NCBI GenBank assembly: GCA_021828475.1
Contig: JAJZIY010000019.1
Location: forward strand, 1 to 51,012
DNA from: Actinomycetes bacterium
Lineage (GTDB): Bacteria; Actinomycetota; Acidimicrobiia; Acidimicrobiales; Palsa-688
Direction: 5' to 3'
Length of the DNA: 51,012 bases
Shown here: positions 1 through 8,061 of the stretch, one piece after another
Position numbering within the stretch: position 1 is the stretch's first letter
Layout of the letters: each line of letters opens with the position of its first letter
The notes under the pieces: model-generated
What the model saw: only the letters and a program-made list of their open reading frames with translations
Databases searched by the model: none
Told to the model about the DNA's origin: nothing
Program-made: the position numbers and the translations under genes

Positions 1-195
1 GACGGCGTCGGCGTCGCGCCGGGCGAAGGTTCGCGCCCTCCGGCACCGCCGCCCCGGGCCAGCGCCGGCGCGCCCAGCAGAGCGCCTGACGCCCGGCGGG
101 GTGCGCCCGTCCGTGCCACCCTCGCCATAGCCGCTAGGCGCCCGTTGCGCCGCGCGCGTCTGCAGCCTCGGAAGGTCAACGGCTAGGTTGCCTGC
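1..195. other. Upstream edge, no confident gene
   Basis: No gene can be supported here. One plus frame is open from the edge to a TAG near 184 and encodes an Arg/Ala/Pro-rich string that could be the tail of a gene outside the window. A minus ATG at 128 would open a reading frame running off the left edge, also unrecognisable. Just before the first gene there is a TAGGTT at 184-189, which fits an actinobacterial -10 element; no -35 is visible. Confidence 0.4.
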
Positions 196-1713
196 GTGCG
201 GATGCTGACCAGCCTGGCCCTGCTCGGCGCCCTGCTCGGCGCCGTGCTCCCTCCGGGCGTCCCGGCCCCGCCGGGGCGGTGGTCACCAGCGGCTCCACCG
301 GGGCCGGCACGCCTGCACTGGGCCCCGTGCCCCGGTGTGGCAGCCGGCCTGGACTGCGCTGCCCTGCGTGTCCCGCTCGACTATGCCAGGCCAGGGGGGC
401 GCCACATCACCATCGCCCTGTCGGAGGTCCCGGCCAGCGCGCCTTCGGGCCTGCGCCAGGGCGTGCTCGTCGTCAACCCGGGTGGCCCGGGAGGCTCGGG
501 CCGCGCCCTGGCGGCAACGGTGGCCGGGGAGCTGCCGCCCTCGATCGCCTCCGAGTACACGATCGTCGGTTTCGACCCGCGCGGTGTCGGCGCCTCCGTC
601 CCTTCGATGCACTGCGACCCCTCGTACTTCCGCCCCGTACAGCCGAGCTACACGCCGGCGACCAGGACCGCTGAGCTCGCCCTCGAGGCCAAGGCGCGCG
701 GCTACGCCCAGGCTTGCGAGCGCAGGTACGGCTGGCTGCTCCCCTACATGAGCACGGTCGACACGGCACGCGACGTGGAGTCGATCGCCACCGCCATGGG
801 GCAGGCCAGGATCAGCTACTTCGGCTTCTCCTACGGGACCTACATCGGCCAGGTCTACGCCACCCTCTACCCGGCCTCCGTCAGGCGCATGGTCCTCGAC
901 AGCACCGTCGACCCGACTGGGGTGTGGTACGCGGACAACCTGGCCCAGGACGTCGCCGCCCAGCGCCGCCTCGGCACGATGTTCGCCTGGGCGGCGCGCT
1001 ACGACGGCACCTACCACCTGGGCAGCACCGGTGGCGAGGTGGCTGCCTCCTTCGCAACGGCCAAGGCCCGCCTGACGCTGCACCCGGTCGCCGGCCGGCT
1101 CGGCCCGGACGAGCTCGACGACGACTTCGTCGCCGGCCTCTACACCACCTCGGTGTGGCCCGACCTGGCGGCTGCGCTCTCGTCCTACCTGCGGCGTGGC
1201 TCCAGCTCGAGCCTCGTGGCCTTGTACCGGACCGTGGGAGCCCAGGACGAGAACGAGTTCGCCGTCTACAACGCGGTCGAGTGCTCCGACGTGGCGTGGC
1301 CACGCAACTGGGCCCGCTGGGACTCGGACACCCGCAAGCTGGCCCGAGTCGCTCCCCTGGTCACCTGGGACAACACCTGGTTCAACGCAGCCTGCGCGTT
1401 CTGGCCCGTCAAGGGCCCGGCCAAACCCTTCGAGGTCGGGGCCCCGGGCCTGCCCGGCATCCTCATGGTCCAGGGCAGCGCCGACGCCGCCACCCCCTAC
1501 GCCGGCGCGCAGAGGGCGCACGCGCTCCTGCCGAGCGCCCGCATGGTGGTCGTGGAGGGCGACGGCAACCACGGCGAGTTCCTCAGCGCCCCGCCGGGAG
1601 GCTGCGTGGCCGGCTACGTCTACCGCTACCTGGCGAGCGGTCGCCTCCCTACCGGGACCGGCACGGTGAACGCCAGGTGCCCGGCGGACCGCCCGCCGGT
1701 ACCGTTCGGCTGA
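196..1713 (+). CDS. Secreted alpha/beta hydrolase, TAP-like (tripeptidyl aminopeptidase family)
   Basis: This is a 505-residue serine hydrolase of the SlpD/SlpE and Streptomyces tripeptidyl-aminopeptidase type. The N-terminus is a signal peptide (hydrophobic residues about 4-18 followed by a Pro-rich stretch), so it should act outside the membrane. An oxyanion-type NPGGPGGSG motif lies near residue 95. The nucleophile is Ser212 in GFSYG. The C-terminal TAP-like part holds the probable acid in QGSADAATP and the His in GDGNHGEF. Such enzymes trim peptides or hydrolyse hydrophobic esters; the substrate cannot be read from sequence. The GTG at 196 lies 6 nt after a TAGGTT, so a leaderless message is plausible; ATG at 202 is the alternative start. 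Confidence 0.85.
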   Translation: MRMLTSLALLGALLGAVLPPGVPAPPGRWSPAAPPGPARLHWAPCPGVAAGLDCAALRVPLDYARPGGRHITIALSEVPASAPSGLRQGVLVVNPGGPGGSGRALAATVAGELPPSIASEYTIVGFDPRGVGASVPSMHCDPSYFRPVQPSYTPATRTAELALEAKARGYAQACERRYGWLLPYMSTVDTARDVESIATAMGQARISYFGFSYGTYIGQVYATLYPASVRRMVLDSTVDPTGVWYADNLAQDVAAQRRLGTMFAWAARYDGTYHLGSTGGEVAASFATAKARLTLHPVAGRLGPDELDDDFVAGLYTTSVWPDLAAALSSYLRRGSSSSLVALYRTVGAQDENEFAVYNAVECSDVAWPRNWARWDSDTRKLARVAPLVTWDNTWFNAACAFWPVKGPAKPFEVGAPGLPGILMVQGSADAATPYAGAQRAHALLPSARMVVVEGDGNHGEFLSAPPGGCVAGYVYRYLASGRLPTGTGTVNARCPADRPPVPFG

Positions 1714-1815
1714 CCACCAGGGTCATGGCTGCGCCACCGCGTGCACGAGCAGCCGCCGTGAGTGCAGGCACCCGTCTATTGTCGGTCGTGCTTGACCCCC
1801 CACAACGACTCCGAG

Positions 1816-3888
1816 GTGAGCCCCTACGAGGCTGCCGACCTACTGCTGGACGGCTTTGCCTGGGCTGAGCTGCTTCCCGCACTAGCGGGCGCTCCTGTGG
1901 CCACGCTGGTTTTCGTCGGGCCGGAGCTGCTCGTCGCCTTCCAGAGCCAGGAGGCTGTCCGCATGCTGGGTCGCCGGCCGGCGGGGAGCCCGGCACGCGA
2001 GGCGCTGGCCGACCTTGCCGACTACGTGACAGTGGTGGGCCGCTGCATGGCGTCCGGCGACCCGATCGCCCTGGAACGCTCGCCGGTGACCCTCCCCGAC
2101 CCGGACGACGACCACCCGGCCGGTGTCCTGCTCGACGCCTACTTCTATCCCCTGCGAGGCCGGGACGGCTCGGTGCAGGCGGTACTGGCGCAGGCGGTGG
2201 ACGTCACGACCAGGTACGCGGACGACGAGCGCCTTCGCCTGGCCCTGGCTCTCAACCGCATCGGCCTCGACCTCTCCCGCTCGCTCGAGGTCGAACAGGT
2301 CACCGCGACCGTGACCCGCCTGGCCGCCAACTTCTTCTCGGGGTGGGGCCTGCTCGACCTGTGGCAGTCCAACGGGGCCCTGGCCCGGGTGGCCGTGACA
2401 CACCACGACCCCGCCCTCCAGCCGACGCTCGAGAAGCTGAAGCGCCTACCGCGGGTCTCCGGCAGGGCCCACGGCGAACCGGAGCCCTACTCGACGCGCA
2501 CCGCCCGCACGGGTCAGTCCTTCATGGTGGATCTCTCCCCTTCGGGGTTGGTGGAGGTCGGCACCAACGAGGAGCACCGCGACGTGCTGCGCAAGTTGCG
2601 GCCGCGCTGGTTCATCACCGTGCCGGTCCAGGTCGGCCCCCGCCGGCTGGGGGCGCTGTCCGTCGTCCGTCCCGATGGTGAACGGCCTTTCGCTCCCGCT
2701 GACCGCTTCGTCCTGGAACAGTTCGCCGAGAGAGCGGCCATCGCGCTCGCCCATGCCCACGACTACGGCGAGCAGCGCCAGTCCGCCCTGGCCCTCCAGC
2801 GCAGCCTCCTGCCGCCTGTGCCCACCTCCACGGCGCACGTGCAACTGGCGGCGCGTTACCAGAGCGGTGGGGCGGGAGCCGAGGTCGGCGGCGACTGGTA
2901 CGACACCATCCCGCTGCAGGGCGGCTCGCTCGGAGTCGTAGTAGGCGACGTGGAGGGCCACGACCTCAACGCCGCCGGCCTCATGGGCCAGGTGCGCGCC
3001 GTGGTCCACTCCCATGCCCACCTCGGGCTGCCCCCCGGCCGGATCGCCGAGGAAGCCAACGCCTTCGTCCTCAGCACCTCCAGCGAGCAGCTCGTGACCA
3101 TGACGTACATGCAGCTGTACCCACAGGAACGCCTACTCGTGTGGGTGCGGGCCGGGCACATGCCCGCCATCGCAGTGGCTCCTGGTGGCGACGTGACGCT
3201 GATGCACGGGCGGGGCGGCCTCCCCCTCGGGGTCGAGGCCACGGCCAGCTGGGGCGAGGACACCATGCACCTGCCGTCGGGAACGTTGCTGGCCGTCTTC
3301 ACCGATGGCCTCGTCGAGACAACCGAGCAGAGCTTCGACGAGGGAGTGGCGGCGCTGGCGGCCCTTCTCGCCGCCCACCGCACCGAGGACGTGGAGGTGC
3401 TCGCCGACCTGGCCCTGGCCACCCTGCGCGAGGAGGCCGGGCACCGCGACGACGTCGCCCTGGTGCTCGTCAGGTTGCCGGCGGCCGAGGCGCCGGCAGT
3501 GCGGTCGATCAGCCGCCGCCTCCCTGCGGCAGCATCGTCTGCACCGATCGCCAGGCTCTTCCTACGGGACCTGCTGACGCAGTGGCAGCTCCCGGAGGCC
3601 ACGGTCGACACCGCTGCCCTCCTTGCCACCGAGCTGGTGTCCAATGCCACCAGGCACAGCGACACCGGCGTCGAGCTGCGCGTCAAGATGGCGGCGGACC
3701 GGCTCAGGGTGGCCGTGTTCGACGAGTCCCACCGGATGCCCCACACCGTCTCCGGGGACGCTGAGGCGACGGGTGGCAGGGGCCTGCAGCTTGTCGAAAG
3801 GCTGGCCTCGTCGTGGGGCGTGCAGACCGAGGACGGAGGCAAGGCGGTCTGGTTCGAGCTGGCAGCCGACGCGACCTCCGGGCACTGA
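1816..3888 (+). CDS. PAS/GAF-SpoIIE phosphatase with C-terminal HATPase (RsbU/RsbW-like)
   Basis: A cytoplasmic multidomain signalling protein of about 690 residues. In order: a PAS-like sensor (about 15-135), a GAF domain (about 140-310), a PP2C/SpoIIE serine phosphatase (about 325-560) and an HATPase_c domain (about 575-690). The phosphatase keeps the metal-binding acids: Asp in EVGGDWYD, Asp in GDVEGHD, Asp in FTDGLVE and the pair in GHRDDVA. The ATPase has an N-box ELVSNATRH and a G-box GRGLQLVERL. Such fusions pair an anti-anti-sigma phosphatase with an anti-sigma kinase, so a partner-switching stress or sigma-factor pathway is likely; no STAS partner or sigma gene is adjacent. A TATTGT -10-like element at 1777-1782 precedes GTG 1816, which I prefer; GTG 1762 would add 18 residues. 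Confidence 0.85.
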   Translation: MSPYEAADLLLDGFAWAELLPALAGAPVATLVFVGPELLVAFQSQEAVRMLGRRPAGSPAREALADLADYVTVVGRCMASGDPIALERSPVTLPDPDDDHPAGVLLDAYFYPLRGRDGSVQAVLAQAVDVTTRYADDERLRLALALNRIGLDLSRSLEVEQVTATVTRLAANFFSGWGLLDLWQSNGALARVAVTHHDPALQPTLEKLKRLPRVSGRAHGEPEPYSTRTARTGQSFMVDLSPSGLVEVGTNEEHRDVLRKLRPRWFITVPVQVGPRRLGALSVVRPDGERPFAPADRFVLEQFAERAAIALAHAHDYGEQRQSALALQRSLLPPVPTSTAHVQLAARYQSGGAGAEVGGDWYDTIPLQGGSLGVVVGDVEGHDLNAAGLMGQVRAVVHSHAHLGLPPGRIAEEANAFVLSTSSEQLVTMTYMQLYPQERLLVWVRAGHMPAIAVAPGGDVTLMHGRGGLPLGVEATASWGEDTMHLPSGTLLAVFTDGLVETTEQSFDEGVAALAALLAAHRTEDVEVLADLALATLREEAGHRDDVALVLVRLPAAEAPAVRSISRRLPAAASSAPIARLFLRDLLTQWQLPEATVDTAALLATELVSNATRHSDTGVELRVKMAADRLRVAVFDESHRMPHTVSGDAEATGGRGLQLVERLASSWGVQTEDGGKAVWFELAADATSGH

Positions 3889-3946
3889 GAGGGCCGGGAG
3901 CGGCGGAGCCCGCGCCGGGCCGTGGGCAACCACGCAGGGGGCCCTG

Positions 3947-4384
3947 CTACGGAGCGATGGTGGGCAGGTCCGATGTCGTGGCCCCGGACGTGCCGTTGGA
4001 GGTGGCCTGGTGGGCGAGCAGGTCGCGGATCTCGGTCAACAGAGCGATGTCGTCGGGCACGACCGTGTCTGCCGGCGCCTGCCCCCGGGCACGCCGCTCG
4101 GCCAGCTTGTTGAGCGGGTACACCACGGCAGCGTAGACGGCCAGAGCGATGCAGAGAAAACTGATGATCGCGTTCACGACGAGGCCGTAGTGGAACTGGC
4201 TCTTGTTGATGGTGAACATCAGGTTGTCGAAGTTGGGCTTGCCCACGATGGCCGCGATGAACGGCGTGAGGATGTCGGAGACCAGTGCGGTCACCACCGC
4301 GCCGAAGGCCGCGCCGAGGACGACGGCAATTGCGAGATCCAGGACATTGCCTCGCATGACGAAAGTCTTGAAACCCTGCAGCAT
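3947..4384 (-). CDS. mscL: Large-conductance mechanosensitive channel MscL
   Basis: A 145-residue inner-membrane channel that opens at high membrane tension to release solutes in hypo-osmotic shock. The N-terminal amphipathic helix (MLQGFKTFVMRGNVLDLA) leads into TM1 (about 15-45), which contains the Gly/Ala-rich pore segment. TM2 lies at about 72-95 and ends at NKLAERR, followed by a cytoplasmic helix (DDIALLTEIRDLL). Length and architecture are normal, with a slightly long Thr/Ser tail. The ATG at 4384 is decided by AAAGGAG nine bases upstream. It converges on the SpoIIE-type gene; the 58-bp gap holds a short inverted repeat at 3934-3947 but no U-run. Confidence 0.96.
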   Translation of the reverse strand: MLQGFKTFVMRGNVLDLAIAVVLGAAFGAVVTALVSDILTPFIAAIVGKPNFDNLMFTINKSQFHYGLVVNAIISFLCIALAVYAAVVYPLNKLAERRARGQAPADTVVPDDIALLTEIRDLLAHQATSNGTSGATTSDLPTIAP

Positions 4385-4547
4385 CGTCGTTGCTCCTTTG
4401 CCTACGGCGGGGCCCGGCACCCTGACGGGCACGGCTCCAACAGTAGGTTGCCCGTGGCGACGGTGCCAGGGTCTGCAACCTGCGGCTAGGCGCCACCGAG
4501 GGGCGCCGGCTCGAAGGCTCGGCGGGTACCCGCCTGCCACCGGCCTG

Positions 4548-5441
4548 TCAGCCTGCCCATGCCTTTTGCCATTTGGCGAAGTGGCGGGGCGCGACGACAT
4601 GCGCCCGGCGGCCCCAGTTCGCGAAGTCCAGGTGCTCGTCGATGCCGTCGACCGACGTGACCAGTTGTACCGGGAGGGGTCGCCCGCTCGCCCGTACGAA
4701 CAGGGTCTGCACGAGGCTGAGGCCCAGCGCGGCACGCTTCCCCCTGATGCCGAGCACCCTGTGGCCGGCAACGGTGCGCTCGGGCAACAGCTGCAATGAA
4801 CCAACCATGTCGAAGGCCGCTGTCGCTGACAAAACCGTGAGGCCTGCGCCAAGGGCCTGGTAAACGGTCCCGGCAGTCGGCGCCAACAGGACCCACTTAC
4901 CGGCTTCCTGCTTGGCGACGGCCGGTTTGAGGTTGAGCACGTTCTGCAGGGCCGCCTCGTCGCCCATCACGAACAGCTTCGCCCCGGCAAGGACAACACT
5001 CAGCTCGAAGGGCCCTCCCGCTCCCGTCACCGAGATCGTCTGCGTCCCGTACGCCCGGCCCGACTGCCCCGAGGCGGTCTCGGACTGCCTGGCGGCGTGC
5101 ACCGTGGCCCGCCAGGTGAACCCCTGTTCAGAGTTGGCGGCGCTGATCGCCGACGCCAGCAGGCGCTGGGCCCGGGCACCGGGCAAGGTGGTCGTGGTGG
5201 TGGGCGCCGGGACCGTGGTCGTGGTCGTCCCGGGCGGGACGGTCGTCGTGGTGGTGGTAGCGGGCAGCGGCGACGTGGTCGAAGTCGGCCCGGGAGTGCT
5301 CGTGGTGGACGTCGTCGAGGAGGCCGAACTGGACGTTGGGCTCGAGGGTGCAGCCCACGAGGGCTGAGCCGAGTACCAGGCCGCCGGGAGAAGGACCGAG
5401 AGGGACGCCGCCAACGGGCCCACCATCCGCCGTGTCTTCAT
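4548..5441 (-). CDS. Exported Thr-rich protein, paralogue of the upstream gene
   Basis: A 297-residue exported protein of unknown function. A signal peptide (about 1-31) has no lipobox Cys. It is followed by a Ser/Thr/Pro linker with runs of Thr (residues 32-88) and a globular domain of about 200 residues rich in beta structure. The domain aligns by eye with its upstream neighbour, notably LSLVQTLFVRASGRPLPV against VSLVETVYIRAKGAPLPV and the shared TNWGR/ANWGR end. The overall pattern resembles the LppX/LprG/LolA-like lipid-carrier folds, which is inference only. The ATG at 5441 is preceded by GAGG about ten bases upstream. The gap to the paralogue is 67 bp, consistent with an operon. Confidence 0.7.
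   Translation of the reverse strand: MKTRRMVGPLAASLSVLLPAAWYSAQPSWAAPSSPTSSSASSTTSTTSTPGPTSTTSPLPATTTTTTVPPGTTTTTVPAPTTTTTLPGARAQRLLASAISAANSEQGFTWRATVHAARQSETASGQSGRAYGTQTISVTGAGGPFELSVVLAGAKLFVMGDEAALQNVLNLKPAVAKQEAGKWVLLAPTAGTVYQALGAGLTVLSATAAFDMVGSLQLLPERTVAGHRVLGIRGKRAALGLSLVQTLFVRASGRPLPVQLVTSVDGIDEHLDFANWGRRAHVVAPRHFAKWQKAWAG
5178..5348 (-). repeat. Thr/Pro-rich low-complexity linker DNA
   Basis: This in-gene low-complexity stretch encodes the Ser/Thr/Pro linker, including blocks of five to six Thr separated by VPP, VPAP or LP. Mixed Thr codons rather than one repeated unit suggest selection on the protein, namely a flexible and possibly glycosylated stalk between the membrane or wall and the globular domain. 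Confidence 0.8.
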
Positions 5442-5508
5442 GCAGCGATCCTCATTAACGGGTGCCCCGATGTCAAGTCTGGGGCACCCCGGGCGGGCCC
5501 GGAGCCCT

Positions 5509-6381
5509 CTAGGGCATCCAGGTGGCCCTGAGAGGGACCGACTTGCGCGGCGGCACCGCCCTGGGGGGCCGGCCCCAGTTGGTGTACACGATCGTGGCCG
5601 GGAAGCCCCCGATGGACAGGAGCGCCTCCACTGGGAGCGGGGCCCCCTTGGCCCGGATGTAGACGGTCTCCACCAGGCTGACGCCATTTGTCTTGCCCGT
5701 CTCGCGTACGGCGTTGACCGCCAACCCGCGCACCCTCGTCGGGGCCAGGGACTCGAGCGACCGGCCGAGTGCCAGGTACTGCACGGCAGTGCCCATGGTG
5801 AGGCGGAACGAGAGTGCCTGGTAGTACTTCGAGGCGCGAGGCACCGAAACCCACTTGCCCACCGCCGCCGATGCTCCAGCCTTGGAGAACCCGAAGAACT
5901 GGTTGAAGCCCGCAGCGTTACCCGTGAGGTAGACCTTGCCGTCGAGCACCGCCCCGCCACGGGCGACGGTACCACCGAGGTTGGAGACCCCCGAGAAGGT
6001 CCCGTCCTTGACCCCGTCGTGTATGACCTCGCTGGACTTGGTGCCGAGGATGTCGAACTCGTAGCTCCACGTGACAGCGCGCTGGTCGACGAAGGCGTTC
6101 ATGGCGTCCGACAGCTCCTGCAGGGCGCTGAGCTTGGGCACCGTGGTCGAAGTGGTCGGCGCCACGGTGGTGGTCGTCGGGCCCGTCGTCGTTGTCGTCC
6201 CAGCCGTGGTAGTGGTCGTGGTGGAGACCGTGGTCGTACCCGGGCCTGGCGTCGTCGTTGTCGTCGAGGTGGTGCCGGCTGACGCCGCCACCGGGAAGAT
6301 GGCCCCCGTCGCCAAGACGACGGGCACCGAGAGCGCAGCTGCGGTGGCAGCGACGCGGCGCAGGTGCATGCCCTCAATCAT
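5509..6381 (-). CDS. Exported Thr-rich protein, first of a tandem pair
   Basis: A 290-residue exported protein of unknown function. The signal peptide begins LRRVAATAAAL and ends near AASAG. A Thr/Pro/Val linker (about 37-83) is followed by a globular domain that matches the downstream gene in length, in the segment VSLVETVYIRAKGAPLPV and in the terminal TNWGR, so the two arose by tandem duplication. No lipobox Cys, catalytic motif or cofactor site is visible; a surface-exposed carrier or sensor is a guess. The start is uncertain: ATG 6381, ATG 6369 (which gives the cleanest signal peptide but has GAGGG too close) and TTG 6405 are all in frame. About 200 bp separate it from the ROK gene. Confidence 0.65.
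   Translation of the reverse strand: MIEGMHLRRVAATAAALSVPVVLATGAIFPVAASAGTTSTTTTTPGPGTTTVSTTTTTTAGTTTTTGPTTTTVAPTTSTTVPKLSALQELSDAMNAFVDQRAVTWSYEFDILGTKSSEVIHDGVKDGTFSGVSNLGGTVARGGAVLDGKVYLTGNAAGFNQFFGFSKAGASAAVGKWVSVPRASKYYQALSFRLTMGTAVQYLALGRSLESLAPTRVRGLAVNAVRETGKTNGVSLVETVYIRAKGAPLPVEALLSIGGFPATIVYTNWGRPPRAVPPRKSVPLRATWMP
6133..6273 (-). repeat. Thr-rich linker DNA of the paralogue
   Basis: This low-complexity segment encodes Thr runs broken by PGP, AG, GP and VAP. It is equivalent in position to the linker of the downstream paralogue but different in its codon and residue order, so it has been shuffled or has drifted since the duplication. Confidence 0.75.
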
Positions 6382-6519
6382 GGTCGTGGCCGGGAGTCGT
6401 GTCAAACACCGGTTCGCTGCACGGGCACAGCGGGGCTGCTTGCGGAGCAGGCGGTCTTTGGGATTTCCCGAGGTGGCCCCGGTGCGTTGTCGGAGCCCCG
6501 TCGCCAGGCGCGCCGCGTC

Positions 6520-6564
6520 GCAACAGTTGGTGACGCTGCTGTTGCCTGCCGGGGACGGCCCCGG
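6520..6564 (-). terminator. Candidate transcription terminator after the ROK gene
   Basis: Two inverted repeats lie 18-62 bp downstream of the ROK stop codon. One is a 6-bp GC stem (6549-6554 with 6559-6564, loop of four). The other is a 7-bp stem (6520-6526 with 6539-6545, loop of twelve). There is no U-tract, which is common for actinobacterial terminators, so the role is only plausible. Confidence 0.4.
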
Positions 6565-6581
6565 GGTAGCGGAACTTGCGC

Positions 6582-7886
6582 TCAGCGCGCCCGCAACGGG
6601 GCCAGGTCGACGTTGCGGTGCATGGGCGAGCTGAAGAGCTCACCGAGGACGACGCATGCAGCTCCGCGCGCCCAGGCGATGTCGTCGACCGAATCGACGA
6701 AGAAATCGACGTTGCGGTCGATGCCGGCGAAAGAACGCTCGCGCATGGCGCTCATGGCTGCGTCCCAGCGCAGGGGCCCCGCTTTGGTGCCCTCGCCGGT
6801 CACTATCACCAGGCGGGGGTTCAGCAGGTTGACAAGCGCGGCTATCCCGAGGCCGAGCATCCGGCCCGCTCTCTCCAGGGCCGCCCTGGCCACCTCGTCG
6901 CCCGCCTCGGCCGCCAGGCGCACAGCGTGGACGGTGAGGCCCGTTGCCGCGGCACCGCTCAGGCGCGTCGGGCGGCCCGCTGCAACGGCCTCGCTCACGT
7001 AGCCCGTGATGGCATGGTCGTTGCTGACTGCTTCGAGGCACCCTGTCCGCCCGCAGCGGCACGCCACCGTCTCGCCCGCCACCGGGAGATGGCCTATCTC
7101 TCCGGCCGCTCCTTCGGCCCCGCGGTAGATGTTGCCTCCCACGACCAGGCCGGCGCCCACGCCCTCGCCGACCGTCACGACGACGAAATCGTCGACTCCG
7201 TGGCCACGCCCGAACCACTGCTCTGCCACCGTCAGGGCGTTGACGTCGTTGTCCACGAGCACCGGGCGGTCGAGGCGTTTGGATATGGGCCCGGCTACCG
7301 GTACGTCGTGCCAGTCGAAAGTGGGCGAGTACCGGCATATACCCGTCGTCGTCTCGACGATGCCCGCCAAGCCGATACCGACCCCGACCACCTTGGCCAT
7401 CCCGACACCGGCCCTGTCGGCAGCCACCTCGATCGCGAGGCAAATCCGGTCCAGCACCGATGACGGGTCGCCCGAACGGGCGCGGGCGCTCAAGGTACTG
7501 TCACCGCTCACAGGGGCCCAGTCGAACTCGACCATTTCCGCGTACAGCACCTCGGCCCGGATATCGGTCACTACCACGAAGGCCCCGCGGGTCATGAGCT
7601 TGAGACCGATGGCGTAATTGCGCTCGTCGTTTATCTGCAGCACCAGCGGCGGGCGGCCGCCACGGGACTTGCCGTGCCCGATCTCGTTCACGAACCCGCT
7701 CTCGATCAGGTCCGAGACGATCGCGGACACCGTCGCCGGGCTGAGGCCGGTCGTACGCACTACGTCAGCGCGCGAGACCGCACCGGTACGCAGGACGTTG
7801 AAAACGAGGTTGCGGTTCATGTCGGCCATGAGGCGGCGGTCCCCGCGGCGTATCCCCTGCTTGGAAAGCTCCTGGTCGCGAGACAA
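6582..7886 (-). CDS. ROK-family transcriptional regulator
   Basis: A 434-residue NagC/XylR-type regulator. An N-terminal winged helix-turn-helix (about 20-85, with GAVSRADVVRTTGLSPATVS) is followed by a sugar-kinase-like ROK fold. The first ATP/sugar lobe begins YAIGLKLM, a VDNDVNAL motif carries the sugar-binding residues, and the zinc motif CRCGRTGCLEAV is intact. The family senses sugars or sugar phosphates and represses carbohydrate genes. No sugar transport operon is adjacent, so its targets are unknown; autoregulation is likely because its own promoter is close. The TTG start is well supported by GGAGGT eight bases upstream. Confidence 0.9.
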   Translation of the reverse strand: MSRDQELSKQGIRRGDRRLMADMNRNLVFNVLRTGAVSRADVVRTTGLSPATVSAIVSDLIESGFVNEIGHGKSRGGRPPLVLQINDERNYAIGLKLMTRGAFVVVTDIRAEVLYAEMVEFDWAPVSGDSTLSARARSGDPSSVLDRICLAIEVAADRAGVGMAKVVGVGIGLAGIVETTTGICRYSPTFDWHDVPVAGPISKRLDRPVLVDNDVNALTVAEQWFGRGHGVDDFVVVTVGEGVGAGLVVGGNIYRGAEGAAGEIGHLPVAGETVACRCGRTGCLEAVSNDHAITGYVSEAVAAGRPTRLSGAAATGLTVHAVRLAAEAGDEVARAALERAGRMLGLGIAALVNLLNPRLVIVTGEGTKAGPLRWDAAMSAMRERSFAGIDRNVDFFVDSVDDIAWARGAACVVLGELFSSPMHRNVDLAPLRAR

Positions 7887-7945
7887 TTACCGGTACCTCC
7901 GTCGAGCCGCGGTCGTCCTAATTGCCCTGTCTTGTTACGGTCTCC

Positions 7946-7975
7946 AAACTAAGGCCGGGCAGCGGCCCTTGTCAA
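7946..7975 (-). promoter_or_regulatory. Sigma-70-type promoter of the ROK gene
   Basis: Reading the minus strand, a perfect -35 TTGACA (7975-7970) is separated by 18 bp from a -10 TAGTTT (7951-7946). The start site would be near 7939, giving a leader of about 50 nt that ends in GGAGGT. The -10 sits in TTAGTTTGG, which resembles a half-site of XylR-type ROK operators, so the regulator may bind here; that part is inference. Confidence 0.65.
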
Positions 7976-8061
7976 CGCACTACGTGGGCGGACGAGCCAC
8001 CAGGGTGGTGGAAGGCCCTTTCAACCCGTCCAGGGTCGCACCGGCCCGGCCCTGAGGCCGC

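Noticed and set aside
1..195. Possible divergent gene starting at a minus ATG at 128
   Set aside because: About 40 codons to the edge with no motif or ribosome-binding site; cannot be supported.
283..1572. Long minus-strand frame of 429 codons opposite the first hydrolase
   Set aside because: It has no recognisable domain, is rich in Arg, Gly and Val in the way of antisense high-GC frames, and lies wholly over a well-supported gene.
3934..3947. GCAGGG/CCCTGC inverted repeat as a terminator between convergent genes
   Set aside because: Only six pairs with a two-base loop and no U-run; too tight to fold as written.
5178..6273. GTGGTCGTGG-rich tracts considered as intergenic satellite or CRISPR
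   Set aside because: They encode Thr-rich stalks in frame and have no repeat-spacer pattern.
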